Positions 1-11,327 of a DNA stretch of 64,000 bases are shown piece by piece. Under the pieces are notes generated by a model. It saw only the letters and a list, made by a program, of their open reading frames with translations. It was not told the origin of the DNA and did not search any database. The translations under genes and the position numbers were made by a program. The DNA lies in contig SZWC01000086.1 in assembly GCA_023375785.1 (NCBI GenBank), positions 184,908 through 248,907 of the forward strand. The letters run 5' to 3'. Position 1 is the first letter of the stretch. The number at the start of each line of letters is the position of its first letter. Source of the DNA: Penium margaritaceum. Lineage: Eukaryota > Streptophyta > Zygnematophyceae > Desmidiales > Peniaceae.

Positions 1-850
1 TCCGCACCACTCCGCAACCAGTTCGCACCACTCCGCAACCAGTTCGCACCACTCCGCAACCAGTTTGCACCACTCCGCAACCAGTTCGCATGATTCTGGA
101 ACCAGTTCGTACCACTCCTCACCCAGTTTGCACCACTCTGACACCAGTTCGCACCACTCCGCAACCAGGTCGCACCAGTCCTCAACCAGTTCGCACCACT
201 CTGCAACCCTTTCGCACCATTCCGCAACCACTTCCCACAATTCCTCAACCAGTTCACACCACTCCTCAACCAGTTGTCACCACTCTGCAACCAGTTCGCA
301 CCACTCCGCAACCAGTTCGCACCACGCCGCAAGCAGTTCGTACCACTCCGTAACCAGTTCGCACCACTTCGCAACCAGTTCCCACCATTCCGCAACCAGT
401 TCGCACCACTCTGCAACCAGTTCGCACGACTCCGAACCAGTTCGCACCACTCCACAACCAGTTTGCACCACTCCGCAACCAGTTTGCACCACTCCGCAAC
501 CAGTTCGCACCACTCTGCAACCAGTTCGCACCACTCCGCAACCAGTTCGCACAACTGTGCAACCAGTTCACACCACTCCGCAACTGGTTCGCACCACTCC
601 ATTCCCAGGTCAAACCACACCGCGACCAGTTCGCACCACTCGACAACCAGTTCGCACCACTCCGCAACCAGTTTGCACGAAGCCACAACCAGTTCGCACC
701 ACCCCGCATCCAGTTCGCACCATTCCACAACAAGCTCCCACCACTCCGCAACCAGTTCACACCCTTCCACAACCAGTTTGCACGACTCCGCAACCAGTTC
801 GCACCACTCCACAACCAGTTCGCAGCACTCCGCAACCAGTTCGCACCACT

Positions 851-1711
851 CCGCAGCCAGTTCGCACCACTCCGCAGCCAGTTCGCACCACTCCGCAGCC
901 AGTTCGCACCACTCCGCAGCCAGTTCGCACCACTCCGCAGCCAGTTCGCACCACTCCGCAGCCAGTTCGCACCACTCCGCAGCCAGTTCGCACCACTCCG
1001 CAGCCAGTTCGCACCACTCCGCAGCCAGTTCGCACCACTCCGCAGCCAGTTCGCACCACTCCGCAGCCAGTTCGCACCACTCCGCAGCCAGTTCGCACCA
1101 CTCCGCAGCCAGTTCGCACCACTCCGCAGCCAGTTCGCACCACTCCGCAGCCAGTTCGCACCACTCCGCAGCCAGTTCGCACCACTCCGCAGCCAGTTCG
1201 CACCACTCCGCAGCCAGTTCGCACCACTCCGCAGCCAGTTCGCACCACTCCGCAGCCAGTTCGCACCACTCCGCAGCCAGTTCGCACCACTCCGCAGCCA
1301 GTTCGCACCACTCCGCAGCCAGTTCGCACCACTCCGCAGCCAGTTCGCACCACTCCGCAGCCAGTTCGCACCACTCCGCAGCCAGTTCGCACCACTCCGC
1401 AGCCAGTTCGCACCACTCCGCAGCCAGTTCGCACCACTCCGCAGCCAGTTCGCACCACTCCGCAGCCAGTTCGCACCACTCCGCAGCCAGTTCGCACCAC
1501 TCCGCAGCCAGTTCGCACCACTCCGCAGCCAGTTCGCACCACTCCGCAGCCAGTTCGCACCACTCCGCAGCCAGTTCGCACCACTCCGCAGCCAGTTCGC
1601 ACCACTCCGCAGCCAGTTCGCACCACTCCGCAGCCAGTTCGCACCACTCCGCAGCCAGTTCGCACCACTCCGCAGCCAGTTCGCACCACTCCGCAGCCAG
1701 TTCGCACCACT
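851..1711. repeat. Homogenised block of 41 identical 21-bp units
   Basis: Inside the left array, 41 consecutive units carry GCAGCC in place of the usual GCAACC (first at 853, last at 1693, exactly 21 nt apart) and are otherwise identical. The units on both sides are heterogeneous. This is the signature of a recent expansion or gene-conversion sweep, or of collapsed or expanded reads in the assembly. Confidence 0.95.
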
Positions 1712-2875
1712 CCGCAACCAGTTCACACCACTCCGCAGCCAGTTCGCACCACTCCACAACCAGTTCGCACCACTCCGCAACCAGTTCACACCACTCCGCA
1801 ACCAGTTCGCACCACTTTGCAACCAGTTCGCACCGCTCCACAGCCAGCTTTCACCGCTCCGCAACCAGTCTACACCACTCCGCAACCAGTTCGCACCACT
1901 TCGCAACCAGTTCGCATCACTTTGCAACCAGTTCGCACCACTCCGAAACCAGTTGGCACCAGTCCGCAACCAGTTGACACCTCTCCGCAACCAGTTCTAC
2001 CACTCCAAAACCAGTTCGCACCACTCCGCAACAAGTTGGCACCACTCCTCAACACGTTCGCACCACTCTGCAACCCCTTTTGCACCACTCTGCAACCACT
2101 TCGAACCACTCCTCAACCAGTTCGCACGACTCCTCAACCATTTCGCACCAGTCTGCAACCAGTTCGCACTACTCTCCAACCAGTTCGCACCACTCTGAAA
2201 CCAGTTTGCACCAATCCGCAACCAGTTTGCACCACTTTGCAGCCAGTTCGCACCGTTCCGCAACCAGTTCGCACCAGTCTGCAACCAGTTCGCACAACTC
2301 CGAACCAGTTCGCACCACTCCGCAACCAGGTTGCACCACTCCCAACCAGTTCGAACCACTCCGCAACCAGTCGCACCACTCCGAACCAGTTCGCACCACT
2401 CTGCAACCAGTTTGCTCCACTCCGCAACCAGGTCCCACCACTCCGCAACAAGTTCGCTCCACTCGGAAACTAGTCCGCACCACTCCGCAACTAATTTGCA
2501 CCACTCTGCAACTAGTTCGCACCAGTTTGCAACCAGTTCCCACCACTCCGCAACCAGTTCTCACCACTCCACAACCAGTTCATACCACTCTACAACCAGT
2601 TCGCACCACTCCGCAAGCAGTTCGCACCACTCGGCAACCAGTTCACACCACTCCGCAACTGGTTCGCGCCACTCCGCAACCAGGTCGCACCACTCTGCAA
2701 CCACTTTGCACCACTCTGTAACCAGTTCGCACCACTCCGCAACCCGTTCGCACCAGTCCGCAACCGGTTCGCACCACTCCACAACGAGTTCCCACCACTC
2801 TGCAACCAGTCCAAACCACTCTGCAACCCGTTTGCACCACTTCGCGACCAGTTCGCACCACTCCGCAACCAGTCC

Positions 2876-3846
2876 GCACCACTCCGCAACCAGTTCGCAC
2901 CGCTCCGCAAACCATTGGCACCACTCCGCAACCAGATCGCACCACTCCACAACCAGTTCGCACCAGTCCGCAACCAGTTGGCACCACTCCGCAACCAGTT
3001 CGCACCGCTCCGCAAACCATTGGCACCACTCCGCAACCAGATCGCACCACTCCACAACCAGTTCGCACCAGTCCGCAACCAGTTGGCACCACTCCGCAAC
3101 CAGTTCGCACCGCTCCGCAAACCATTGGCACCACTCCGCAACCAGATCGCACCACTCCACAACCAGTTCGCACCAGTCCGCAACCAGTTGGCACCACTCC
3201 GCAACCAGTTCGCACCGCTCCGCAAACCATTGGCACCACTCCGCAACCAGATCGCACCACTCCACAACCAGTTCGCACCAGTCCGCAACCAGTTGGCACC
3301 ACTCCGCAACCAGTTCGCACCGCTCCGCAAACCATTGGCACCACTCCGCAACCAGATCGCACCACTCCACAACCAGTTCGCACCAGTCCGCAACCAGTTG
3401 GCACCACTCCGCAACCAGTTCGCACCGCTCCGCAAACCATTGGCACCACTCCGCAACCAGATCGCACCACTCCACAACCAGTTCGCACCAGTCCGCAACC
3501 AGTTGGCACCACTCCGCAACCAGTTCGCACCGCTCCGCAAACCATTGGCACCACTCCGCAACCAGATCGCACCACTCCACAACCAGTTCGCACCAGTCCG
3601 CAACCAGTTGGCACCACTCCGCAACCAGTTCGCACCGCTCCGCAAACCATTGGCACCACTCCGCAACCAGATCGCACCACTCCACAACCAGTTCGCACCA
3701 GTCCGCAACCAGTTGGCACCACTCCGCAACCAGTTCGCACCGCTCCGCAAACCATTGGCACCACTCCGCAACCAGATCGCACCACTCCACAACCAGTTCG
3801 CACCAGTCCGCAACCAGTTGGCACCACTCCGCAACCAGTTCGCACC
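2876..3846. repeat. Higher-order repeat, 105 bp x about 9
   Basis: Five variant 21-bp units form a 105-bp block marked by ACCATTGGCA. The marker occurs at 2911, 3016, 3121, 3226, 3331, 3436, 3541, 3646 and 3751, with no visible differences between blocks. Periodicity breaks at 3847. The block size shows that amplification acted on groups of five units rather than on single units. Confidence 0.95.
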
Positions 3847-6157
3847 TCTCCGCAACCAGTTCGCACCACTCCGCGACCAGTTCGCACCACTCCGCAACCA
3901 GTTCGCACCACTCGGCAACCAGTTCGCACCACCCTGCAACCAGTTCGCACCACTCCGCAACCAGTTTGCAACACTTTGCAACCAGTTCGCACCACTCCGC
4001 AACCAGTTTGCACCAATCCGCAACCAGTTCACACCACTTCGTAACCAGATCCCACGACTTTGCAACCAATTCGCACCACTCAGCAACCAGCTCGCACGTC
4101 TCTGCAACCAGTTCGCACTACTCCGCAACCAGTTTGCACCACTCCGCAACCAGTTGGCACCACCCCGCAACCAGTTCGCACCACTCCGCAACCAGTTCGC
4201 ACCACTCCGCAACCAGTTTGCACCACTCTGCAACCAGTTTGCACCACTCTGCAACCAATTCGCACCACTCTGCGACCAGTTTGCACCAGTGTGCATCCAG
4301 TTCGCACCAATCCGCAACCAGTTGGCACCACTCCGCAACCAATTTGCACAGCTCTGCAACCAGTTCGCACCACTCTACAAGTAGTTCGCACCACTCCGCA
4401 ACCAGTTCACACCTTTGCGCAACCGGTTCGCACCACTCCACAACCAGGTCGCACTACTCCGCAAAGAGTTTGCACCACTTCGGATGCAGTTCGCACCACT
4501 TTGCAACCAGTTCGCACCACTCTGCAATCAGTTCGCACCACTCCGCAATGAGTTCGCACCACTCTGCATCCAGTTCGCATCACTCCGCAACCAGTTCGCA
4601 CCACTCTGAAACCAGTTCACACCAGTCCGCAACCAGTTCGCACCACTCCACAACCAGTTCACACTACACCTCAACCAGTCTGCACCACTCCACAACCAGT
4701 TTGCACCACTCCGCAACCAGTTGGCACCACTCCACAACAAGTTGGCACCACTCTGCAACCAGTTTGCACCACTCCAAACCCAGTTCGCACCACTCTGCAA
4801 CCAGTTCGTACCACTCCGCAACCAATTGGCACCACTCCGCAACCAGTTCGCACCACTCTGCAACCAGTTGGCACCACCCCGCAACCAGTTCGCACCACTC
4901 AGCAACCAGTTCGCACCACTCCGCAACCAGTTCGCACCACTCTGCAACCAGTTCGCACTACTCTACAACCAGTTCGCACCACTCCGCAACAAGTTCGCAC
5001 CACTCTGCAACCCGTTCGCACCCCTCCACAACACGTTCGCACCACTCTGCAACCAGTTTACACCACTTTGCAACCAGTTTGCACCACACTGCAACCAGTT
5101 CACACCAAACTGCAACAAGTTTGCACCACTATGCAACCAGTTTGCACCTCTCCGCAACCAGTTCGCACCACTCCGAAACCAGTTCGCACCACTCTGCAAC
5201 CCGTTCGCACCACTCCGCAACCAGTTCGCACCACCCCGCAACCAGTTCGCACCACTCTGATACCAGTTCGCACCACTTTCAATCAGTGTGCACCATTGTG
5301 CAACCAGTTCGACCACTCCGCAACCAGTTCGCACCACTCTGCAACCAGTTTGCACCACTCCATAACCAGTTTGCACTACTCCGCAACCAGTTCGCACTTC
5401 TCCGTACCCAGTTTGCACCACTCTGCAACCAGTTTGCACCACTACACAACCAGTTTGCACCACTCTGCAACCAGTTTGCACCACTCCGCAACCAGTTCGC
5501 ACCACTCCCCAACCAGTTCGCACCACTCCACAACCAGTTCGCACCACTCCGCAACCAGTTCGCACCACTCCATAACCAGTTCGCACCACTCCGCAACCAC
5601 TTCACACCACTCCTCGACCAGTTTGCACCACTCATCAACCAGTTCGCACCACTCCAAAATCAGTTCGCACCACTCCAAAACCAGTCCGCACCACTCCGCA
5701 ACCAGTTCGCACCACTCCGCAGCCAGTTCCCACCACTCCGCAACCCGTTTGCACCACTCCGCAACCAGTTTGCACCACTCGGCAACCACTTCACACCACT
5801 CCTCGACCAGTTTGCACCACTCCTCAACCAGTTCGCACCACTCCGCCACCAGTTTGCACCACTCCGCAACCAGTTCGCTCCACTTCGCAACCACTTCGCA
5901 ACCAGTTCCCACCACTCCGCAACCAGTTTGCACTACTCCGCAACCAGCTCGCACCACTCTGCAACCAGTTCGCACCACTCTGCAACCAGTCCGCACCACT
6001 CCGCAACCAGTTCGCACCACTCTGCAACCAGTTCGCACCACTCCGCAACCAGTTCGCACCACTCCGCAACCAGTTCCCACCACTCCGCAACCAGTTCGCA
6101 CCAGTCCGCAACCAGTTCGCACCACTCCGCAACCAGTTCGCACCACTCCGCAACCAT

Positions 6158-6330
6158 AATGTGTATGTCCTGTGTGCCTCATCATAGGAACCATACCTTT
6201 TTGGCTTGGTTGATTAGGCACTGGAGTCTCAAACCAGAGCTCGCGGGTTCAAACCCCGCGACGGCCGCAATTCTCTTTGTTGCCAAAACTGGGACAGGAA
6301 GCTTCTAGGAAGCTTACTAGAGCCTGCCTT
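6158..6330. other. Spacer between 21-bp array and retroelement copy 1
   Basis: Apart from the tRNA-like sequence this stretch has a short direct repeat, GGAAGCTT, at about 6298-6305 and 6309-6317, and no coding signal. No 5' LTR could be recognised here. The start of copy 1 is therefore uncertain. Confidence 0.5.
6195..6268 (+). pseudogene. tRNA-derived sequence (SINE head or decayed tRNA)
   Basis: A tRNA-like fold can be traced without a matching acceptor stem. The D-stem is GCTT/AGGC (6204-6207 and 6216-6219). The anticodon arm is CTGGA-GTCTCAA-ACCAG (6221-6237), with one mismatch next to the loop and CTC in the anticodon position (Glu-like). A five-base variable loop leads to a perfect T-arm GCGGG-TTCAAAC-CCCGC (6243-6259). 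The polymerase III B-box consensus GGTTCAAACCC lies at 6246-6256, and an A-box-like TGGCTTGGTTG at 6202-6212. The 5' flank (ACCTTTT) does not pair with the 3' flank (GACGGCC), so this is probably a tRNA-derived SINE head or a tRNA pseudogene, not a working tRNA. No clear SINE tail is visible. Confidence 0.55.
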
Positions 6331-6747
6331 GAGGATGACACTTGCCGTCACAGCAACCAGCGGCTCCTATGACGTCGTAACTAATGCCCGTGGTGGTTGG
6401 ACACCTAGTGTATCACTAGCAACCGACGGGTACCGCACCAGCTGGGATTGCGGTCCATCAAGCACAACCTGCCAGCCGGGTGCAGCCGACAGTACCCCAC
6501 TCCACCTACCCTGCTCTCCCGCCGAATATAGTGACCGCCATGGCTCCTGCGGCGTCTACCGCCATCCCGCTCTACCACTCTGCAGTGTCACACCATCTAC
6601 CTCAGGGGTACTCGCTGCCAGGACATACGGTCCCCGCCACCCCGAATACACAGGTACCGCCCCTTTGGGACTACCTTCTACTCCGCACCCTACGCGACGT
6701 AAGCCACCCCTGCGATTCATTATTATGCTCTTCCGGCGACAGCCCCA

Positions 6748-7035
6748 ATGAGCAACCCCAGACCTGCACCCCAGGGGCAGCCACAAACTAGCCATGTGGG
6801 CTATTCGGCGGTCACAGCTCCTCACCCCAATCCCCCCCTTTCGGCCCCGCATCCATTCTCCGCGGTAACATCCATGGCCAACCAAAATACTGTGCCGCAG
6901 CTACAGTACGTACGCACACAGCCAGCCAACATTCCGCGGCTGTAGATCTTCAAAGGGACCCACGAAGAGGACCCATGGACGTGGTTGAAGCAGATAACGA
7001 TACACGCAAGCATCGGGCGGATCCCACCGGACCGT
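6748..7035 (+). pseudogene. Gag-like N-terminal remnant (copy 1)
   Basis: A Pro/Gln/Ala-rich stretch is followed by FKGTHEEDPWTWLKQI. This resembles the start of the retrotransposon gag domain of gypsy elements, where an F-x-G-x(3)-(E/D)D-P-x-x-W-L pattern is common. Only this start is recognisable; the sequence then changes to protease-like sequence. The call rests on the motif alone. Confidence 0.5.
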
Positions 7036-7140
7036 GCGATGTACGCACATACGATATTCTGCTCGCGGCGGACTGGCTCGCGCCGCGCCAAGCGGATATA
7101 TTAATCGGTGCCGGCATCCTCAGTCTCATTTCCAGTTCTG
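7036..7140 (+). pseudogene. Retroviral-type protease remnant (copy 1)
   Basis: The segment reading DVRTYDILLAADWLAPRQAD matches, nearly residue for residue, the C-terminal part of the aspartic protease-like segment on the minus strand at about 59350-59430. The (Y/V)D-(I/V)-L-L-(A/G)-x-D-(W/Y)-L pattern is typical of the end of retroelement proteases. The catalytic half is not seen in this copy. Confidence 0.6.
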
Positions 7141-7283
7141 ACATTTGATCATTCACCCCGCTCTTTCCCACGCATTGGCCATCTCCGAGAGCGGTCACCT
7201 CTACATTCGATTCAGCTCTCACCATCGCCCGACACATTGGACGGATAACGTGTAGCTGGGCTCTTGCCCGCGGAACATCCGAC

Positions 7284-7960
7284 ATGGCACGCAATCAAGG
7301 CACGGGGTCCGCGCCTTCGTCGCGGGGGGTTGGACCCTACCGGCGGCAGCTACGCCGCCCTGCTCTTAACACGGGCGCGGGGCACCGTCCAGCACGGACA
7401 CCAATACCACCAACGGGAAGGGCGGCCCTACCGCGGCAGGGACCCACGACAAGGACCGCACCTGCAAGGACACCAGCACCACCTGCGGCTGCAACAGGCA
7501 CGTCCCGACCTGGCTCGGTGTCGAGAACCCCGCCAACACCAGTGACGGCCACCCCAGCAGTGGCTGCGGCCTCACCGCGGCCCAGCCCGGCCGCAGGGAC
7601 GACCCTGACACCAACCACAAGACCAGTTGCAACAATCCCACCGCTGTCGAGTGCCGCGGAGCGAACACCAACGCAGGTCGCGCCACTTGTGGCCAAATCA
7701 CCAGGCCCATCACAACAAGGCCCGGCCACAGGCACACCGACGCGGATTGTCAGACGTATTGAGCTAGGGGTAGGAGCCATGCAAGCAGCGGCAAGAACAA
7801 CCGCCACCTCAACACCAAGTCCGTTAGATGAAGCTCGAACCCTGGTTACCCCAGTCCCCTCCCTTGCCACGACGGCGCTCTCTCACTCGCCGCCAACCTC
7901 GCGCGACAGTCCAACTCGGCAACCCGCACGCCCCCTGTTGGGCACAGGAACAGTGATGGA
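7284..7960 (+). pseudogene. Pro/Thr/Ala-rich low-complexity region (copy 1)
   Basis: This starts with MARNQGTGSAPSS and is then dominated by Pro, Thr, Ala, Arg and Ser. It has no recognised domain and is predicted to be disordered. The matching segment in copy 2a (about 58500-59180 on the minus strand) begins with a near-identical MARNEG start, so the shared start and composition are real features of the family. It may be the N-terminal part of a second structural (gag-like) protein; that is inference. Confidence 0.55.
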
Positions 7961-8700
7961 GGGGGCGAGAACGTACCTCGAGGAAAGCTCAAGAGACAAC
8001 GGAGAGCAGCCCAAGGAAGCCCTGCTGCTGGAGGTGGTAAGCAGCGTCATGCTCCAGCTGCTGACAGAGATTTCGGAAGTGATCCACGCGGAATTCGAGG
8101 ATTCACTGTTCGGCAGGATGTGGCAGGTAATACTAAAGTGAGCAGCCACGGGGGTGCTCGCCCTCGGAGTGCACAAGAGGCAGGTGCTCCTACTGGAGAC
8201 AGCAGCCGCATAGCGCCTTGTTTTCGCACTGCACGATAGCCTGAACATCAAACGAGGGATGGCCAGTGACATGACTAGCGTCGCGGAACTACTAAACACC
8301 AAACGGGCGGACCCATCACTGGAAGCCGCTCGAGTGTGGTGGACCAGGGTGCGGACGGACCATCGGAGCAGTCCAGAAAGACGGTACGTGCACCTGCTCC
8401 AAGAGAGGGCCGGAGCCCTCATCCTGTACCATGTGAATGACCAGGCACCTGGATCGGCAGAGGCACTGCGGAGAAGGTCCGCGGTAGACGAATGGAGGTG
8501 GGGATATCTGCTCAACCTCGTCTATGCTAGATGGAGCGTTCAATACCCACAAGAAGAAAGATCGCGGCTTGCGGACACCTAGGGACCTGAGGGATGCTGG
8601 ATGGAAGCCATGGAAAATTGCTGGACACTGATGCTCCAGAATGTGATATGCACCAGGGTAGCGGCAGCGGTCGCGGAGACACACTGGACCGTGGTTTGAG
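7957..8700 (+). pseudogene. Conserved helical region of unknown function (copy 1)
   Basis: This is a charged, helix-rich sequence with recognisable landmarks: LQLLTEISEVIHAEFEDS, then ADPSLEAARVWW, then SSPERRYVHLLQER, then LILYHVNDQAPGSAEA. All of these recur in copy 2a at about 57696-58442 on the minus strand. I recognise no named domain. Its position between the Pro-rich region and the coiled coil suggests a structural protein of the element. Confidence 0.5.
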
Positions 8701-9290
8701 GAAAGGGACTGAACCTCAAGCAAGAAGAGGTACGGCACTGTGCCAAGGAGGCAGCGAAGATATGCCGAGAGGACAAGAGCAGGAGGGATGCGGAGGTGGA
8801 GGAGGCTCGCGAATACACCCAGCCCTCCCGTCAGTTGCAGTAGATGCAGGAACGCATGCGGAAGGAATGGGAGGAAGAGGCAGCCAAGTCAGAGCGGGTG
8901 GCCGCAGAAGCCGCGGAGAAGGAAGCGCAATTAGCTAAGGAACGGGATGCGGCGACTATGACAGACAAGGAGACTGCAGAAGAACTCATGAGGAAAATCA
9001 TGGGGTAAGCAGAAGCAGCGGTGGCAGCAACAGTGGCAGAAGCAGTAGCAGCAGCAGCAGAAGTGGCGGAAGTGGAGGCAACGGCAGTAGCAACAGAAGC
9101 GGCAAAAGTAGAGGCAGAGGCAGCAGCAGTAGCGGCAGCGGAGGCAACAGCGATAGCGACAGACAAGGTAGCAGAGGCAGCAGCCACAGAGGCACATGTA
9201 GCAGCAGAAACACAAGCAACCGCGGAGGCGGCCAGAGTGGGAGCAGGTAGTACAGCAACGGAGGCAACAAAGGAAGCAACAATAGATAGG
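8700..9290 (+). pseudogene. Ala/Glu-rich coiled-coil region (copy 1)
   Basis: Glu/Lys/Arg-rich heptad-like sequence (for example EKEAQLAKERDA) runs into a long alanine-rich run with regular Glu, Val and Thr (about 9021-9260). At DNA level this is a GCA/GCG-rich run. Long coiled coils occur in the gag proteins of some plant elements, so an assembly role is plausible but not shown. The equivalent in copy 2a lies at about 57070-57690 on the minus strand. Confidence 0.6.
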
Positions 9291-10310
9291 CAGGCAGGAG
9301 CCGAAGGAGAGCAGATGGGGAAGAGGTACAAGGCTGGCGTCAAGCGCTACCCCCCGGAGCCATCTGCTGGCTCCCTACAGTGGAAGGCACAACTTCAAGC
9401 CCGAGTGGTGGCAGTGGTGCGAAAAGCAGCAGCGACGTTGACCCTGACCAGAACAACAGCGCCGGCAGACACCAGTCAAAGCAAGGAGCCTGCACAGACT
9501 TTCCCGGATGAGACAACTCTTACTCCGAAAGGAAAGAGGAAGGCGGAAGAGGAAGCGGTCGCGGAGCTACGGAAAGAGAAAAAACCTCGGGTACACAAAG
9601 GTCCCAGCCCCGGCGTAAGCCCGAAACAGTTGGCGCAGGCCCAGGGGGATGCCGCACAGGCAGTGGAACTTCTGATGGCGGTACTCCGCACAGTACACTT
9701 CCCCGCGGAGATGATGTCGGCTTCACTACGGCCTGTCTTGGGAGAGGCCGCGACAACAGCTACACGCAAGGGGCCGGAAAGGAGGGGATGCGCGGAGAAA
9801 GAGGCGGCGGCGGTGGTTTTCAAAATCAGTGAGTCACCGGGAGACTCGGAAGAAGAAGAACCCCTCACACGCAGCCAGGGATTACTGCGGGCTCCAGAAA
9901 CGGTTCCACACAGGAAGGAGGAGGTAATTGAGCTGCACCGCGCTGGTGGACACGGCAAACGCCCAAGCGGCCCGGCTGAGAGCAGGCCGCGAGAGCAATG
10001 GGATAAAGGAGAGCTTCGAGCGGTCGGAATCCTTCGGCTCTTCCCTGCACCTGACCCTTGGGACATAGAGCCACCGGTCTATGATGAAGAGAATCGCAAG
10101 AAGTTCGAGGTGATGAAAGTGGAGCAGGATGGGAGGCAAGCGTGCGGATTGCCGGCAAGAGTGCCAGAAACGAAGCGGAAGCCGGGGGAAGCAGTGACAG
10201 AGAAAGCGGGGAGGAAGGGGCCCATGGAGACACAAGACTGGCGGATCTGGCAGATCGCCCACATCGTTCTCCGTGCCACCAGCAAGGAATAGCAGAAGGC
10301 GGAGGCGCAA
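9290..10310 (+). pseudogene. Charged linker upstream of integrase (copy 1)
   Basis: This conserved but unassigned segment is rich in Lys, Glu and Pro. Landmarks shared with copy 2a include GKRYKAGVKRY, ISESPGDSEEEEPLTRSQG and PVYDEENRKKFEVMK. I see no reverse transcriptase motif (such as Y-x-D-D) or RNase H motif, although a gypsy element would carry those domains between protease and integrase. Confidence 0.55.
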
Positions 10311-10313
10311 AAG

Positions 10314-11320
10314 GTGTACGCGGACCTGGAAGTACGACTGGGGGTGGAATTTGACCGTAGGAACACGGACGACCTAGCTCGCCTGTGCAAGCAGTATGCC
10401 TGGGAGGACAGCCGTCTCTGGAGGATACCTCTGCGTGTCTTGTGGGTGCCCCCGCCAACGTTGCAGAAGGCAGTTGTGGAGGCTTACCACCGCCACCATC
10501 ACACTGGCGTGCAGGCACTGAAAGATTGCCTGACGCCCATCATCCACATGTCGAACCTGGCGGCTATCATCAAATATGTGGTACAACACTGCACCCCCTG
10601 CGAACGAGCGCGGAAAACCACGCCGCTAGACCAGCCGCTGTTCCAATCCTCCCCTATTGGCGAGCCATTGGAAAATATCATCATCGACTTCCACGGCCCC
10701 CGCGGACACCGCGACCAAGGGAACCGATACTGGATTGCAGCGGTGGACCACTTCACAAAGTATCTCTGGGTCCCCGCTGTGCCCAACAAGAGTTCAGCCA
10801 CTGCGGTAAGGTTAATTCGCGAGGAAATCGTCTACCGCTTTGGTGGCTGCAGTGTGTTGCACAGCGACAACGGCACAGAGTTCATGAGGGCCTTCAGAGA
10901 GGAACTGGAGGAGTGGGGGTCCACCACGTGTACTCCGGGCGGTACCGGCTAGAGTCACAAGGGCAAGTAGAGCGGGTGCACGACATACTAGAAAGGGCAG
11001 TGGCAACCGCGGAGGGCAGTAGCTAGACTGAGAAGCTGAGGAAAACGGCTCACTTCATCAACACGAGACCCAGCCGAGCAACCTCCTTCTCACCCCACAT
11101 GCTACTCTTCGGACAACCACCGCGTGCGGCAATGGGCATGCCCCAGAAGCCGCTGGGGCTACCGCCGGAGAAGCAAGAGAAACTCTTGGAGGATGAGAAG
11201 GACAAGGCAGTCGCCAAATGGTTCCGTGAGCGCTGCGAGCGCACAAAGGCCATGCGGGCGGAGGCGCGGTTGAGAGGTTCGGTCGCTGCCTGGTGTGGAT
11301 GTGACGCGCCAAACTGACGG
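10314..11320 (+). pseudogene. Integrase region, gypsy type (copy 1)
   Basis: An N-terminal HHCC zinc-binding domain is visible: H59 and H63 of the segment, then C93 and C96 in QHCTPCERARK. The catalytic core follows, with IIIDFHGP (Asp near 10686), a DHFTKYLWVPAV strand and HSDNGTEF (Asp near 10866). A QGQVERVHD motif supplies the expected Glu (about 10960-10985). Downstream, LLFGQPPRAAMG at about 11100 and a charged helix resemble the end of gypsy integrases. Such enzymes join element cDNA to the chromosome. This copy is broken. Confidence 0.85.
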
Positions 11321-11327
11321 CTGAACC

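Larger units (their letters stand above)
1..6157. repeat. Left 21-bp minisatellite array
   Basis: About 290 head-to-tail copies of a 21-nt unit with core CCACTCCGCAACCAGTTCG run from the first base of the window to the sequence TAATGTGTATG. Most units differ from the consensus at one or a few sites. The unit is a multiple of three and has no stop in any of the six frames. Plus-strand readings are the heptads SATSSHH, TPQPVRT and PLRNQFA; minus-strand readings are RTGCGVV, ELVAEWC and NWLRSGA. Changes fall at all positions of the unit and occasional indels move the phase, so I see no sign of coding constraint. The array continues to the left of the window. Confidence 0.97.

Noticed and set aside
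1-6157. Telomeric or canonical centromeric satellite
   Set aside because: The unit bears no resemblance to TTAGGG/TTTAGGG-type telomere repeats, and nothing in the window identifies a centromere.
6195-6268. A functional tRNA-Glu gene
   Set aside because: The acceptor stem does not pair and the anticodon stem has a mismatch, so a tRNA-derived relic is more likely.
2331-6308. A 1,325-residue Ser/His-rich open reading frame
   Set aside because: It is the 21-bp satellite read in one of six open frames, and its last residues run through the tRNA-like sequence. There is no domain, no constraint and no gene-like start.
9021-10292. A 423-residue Ala-rich plus-strand protein as a host gene
   Set aside because: It lies within retroelement copy 1, and the same landmarks recur in copy 2a at the matching place.
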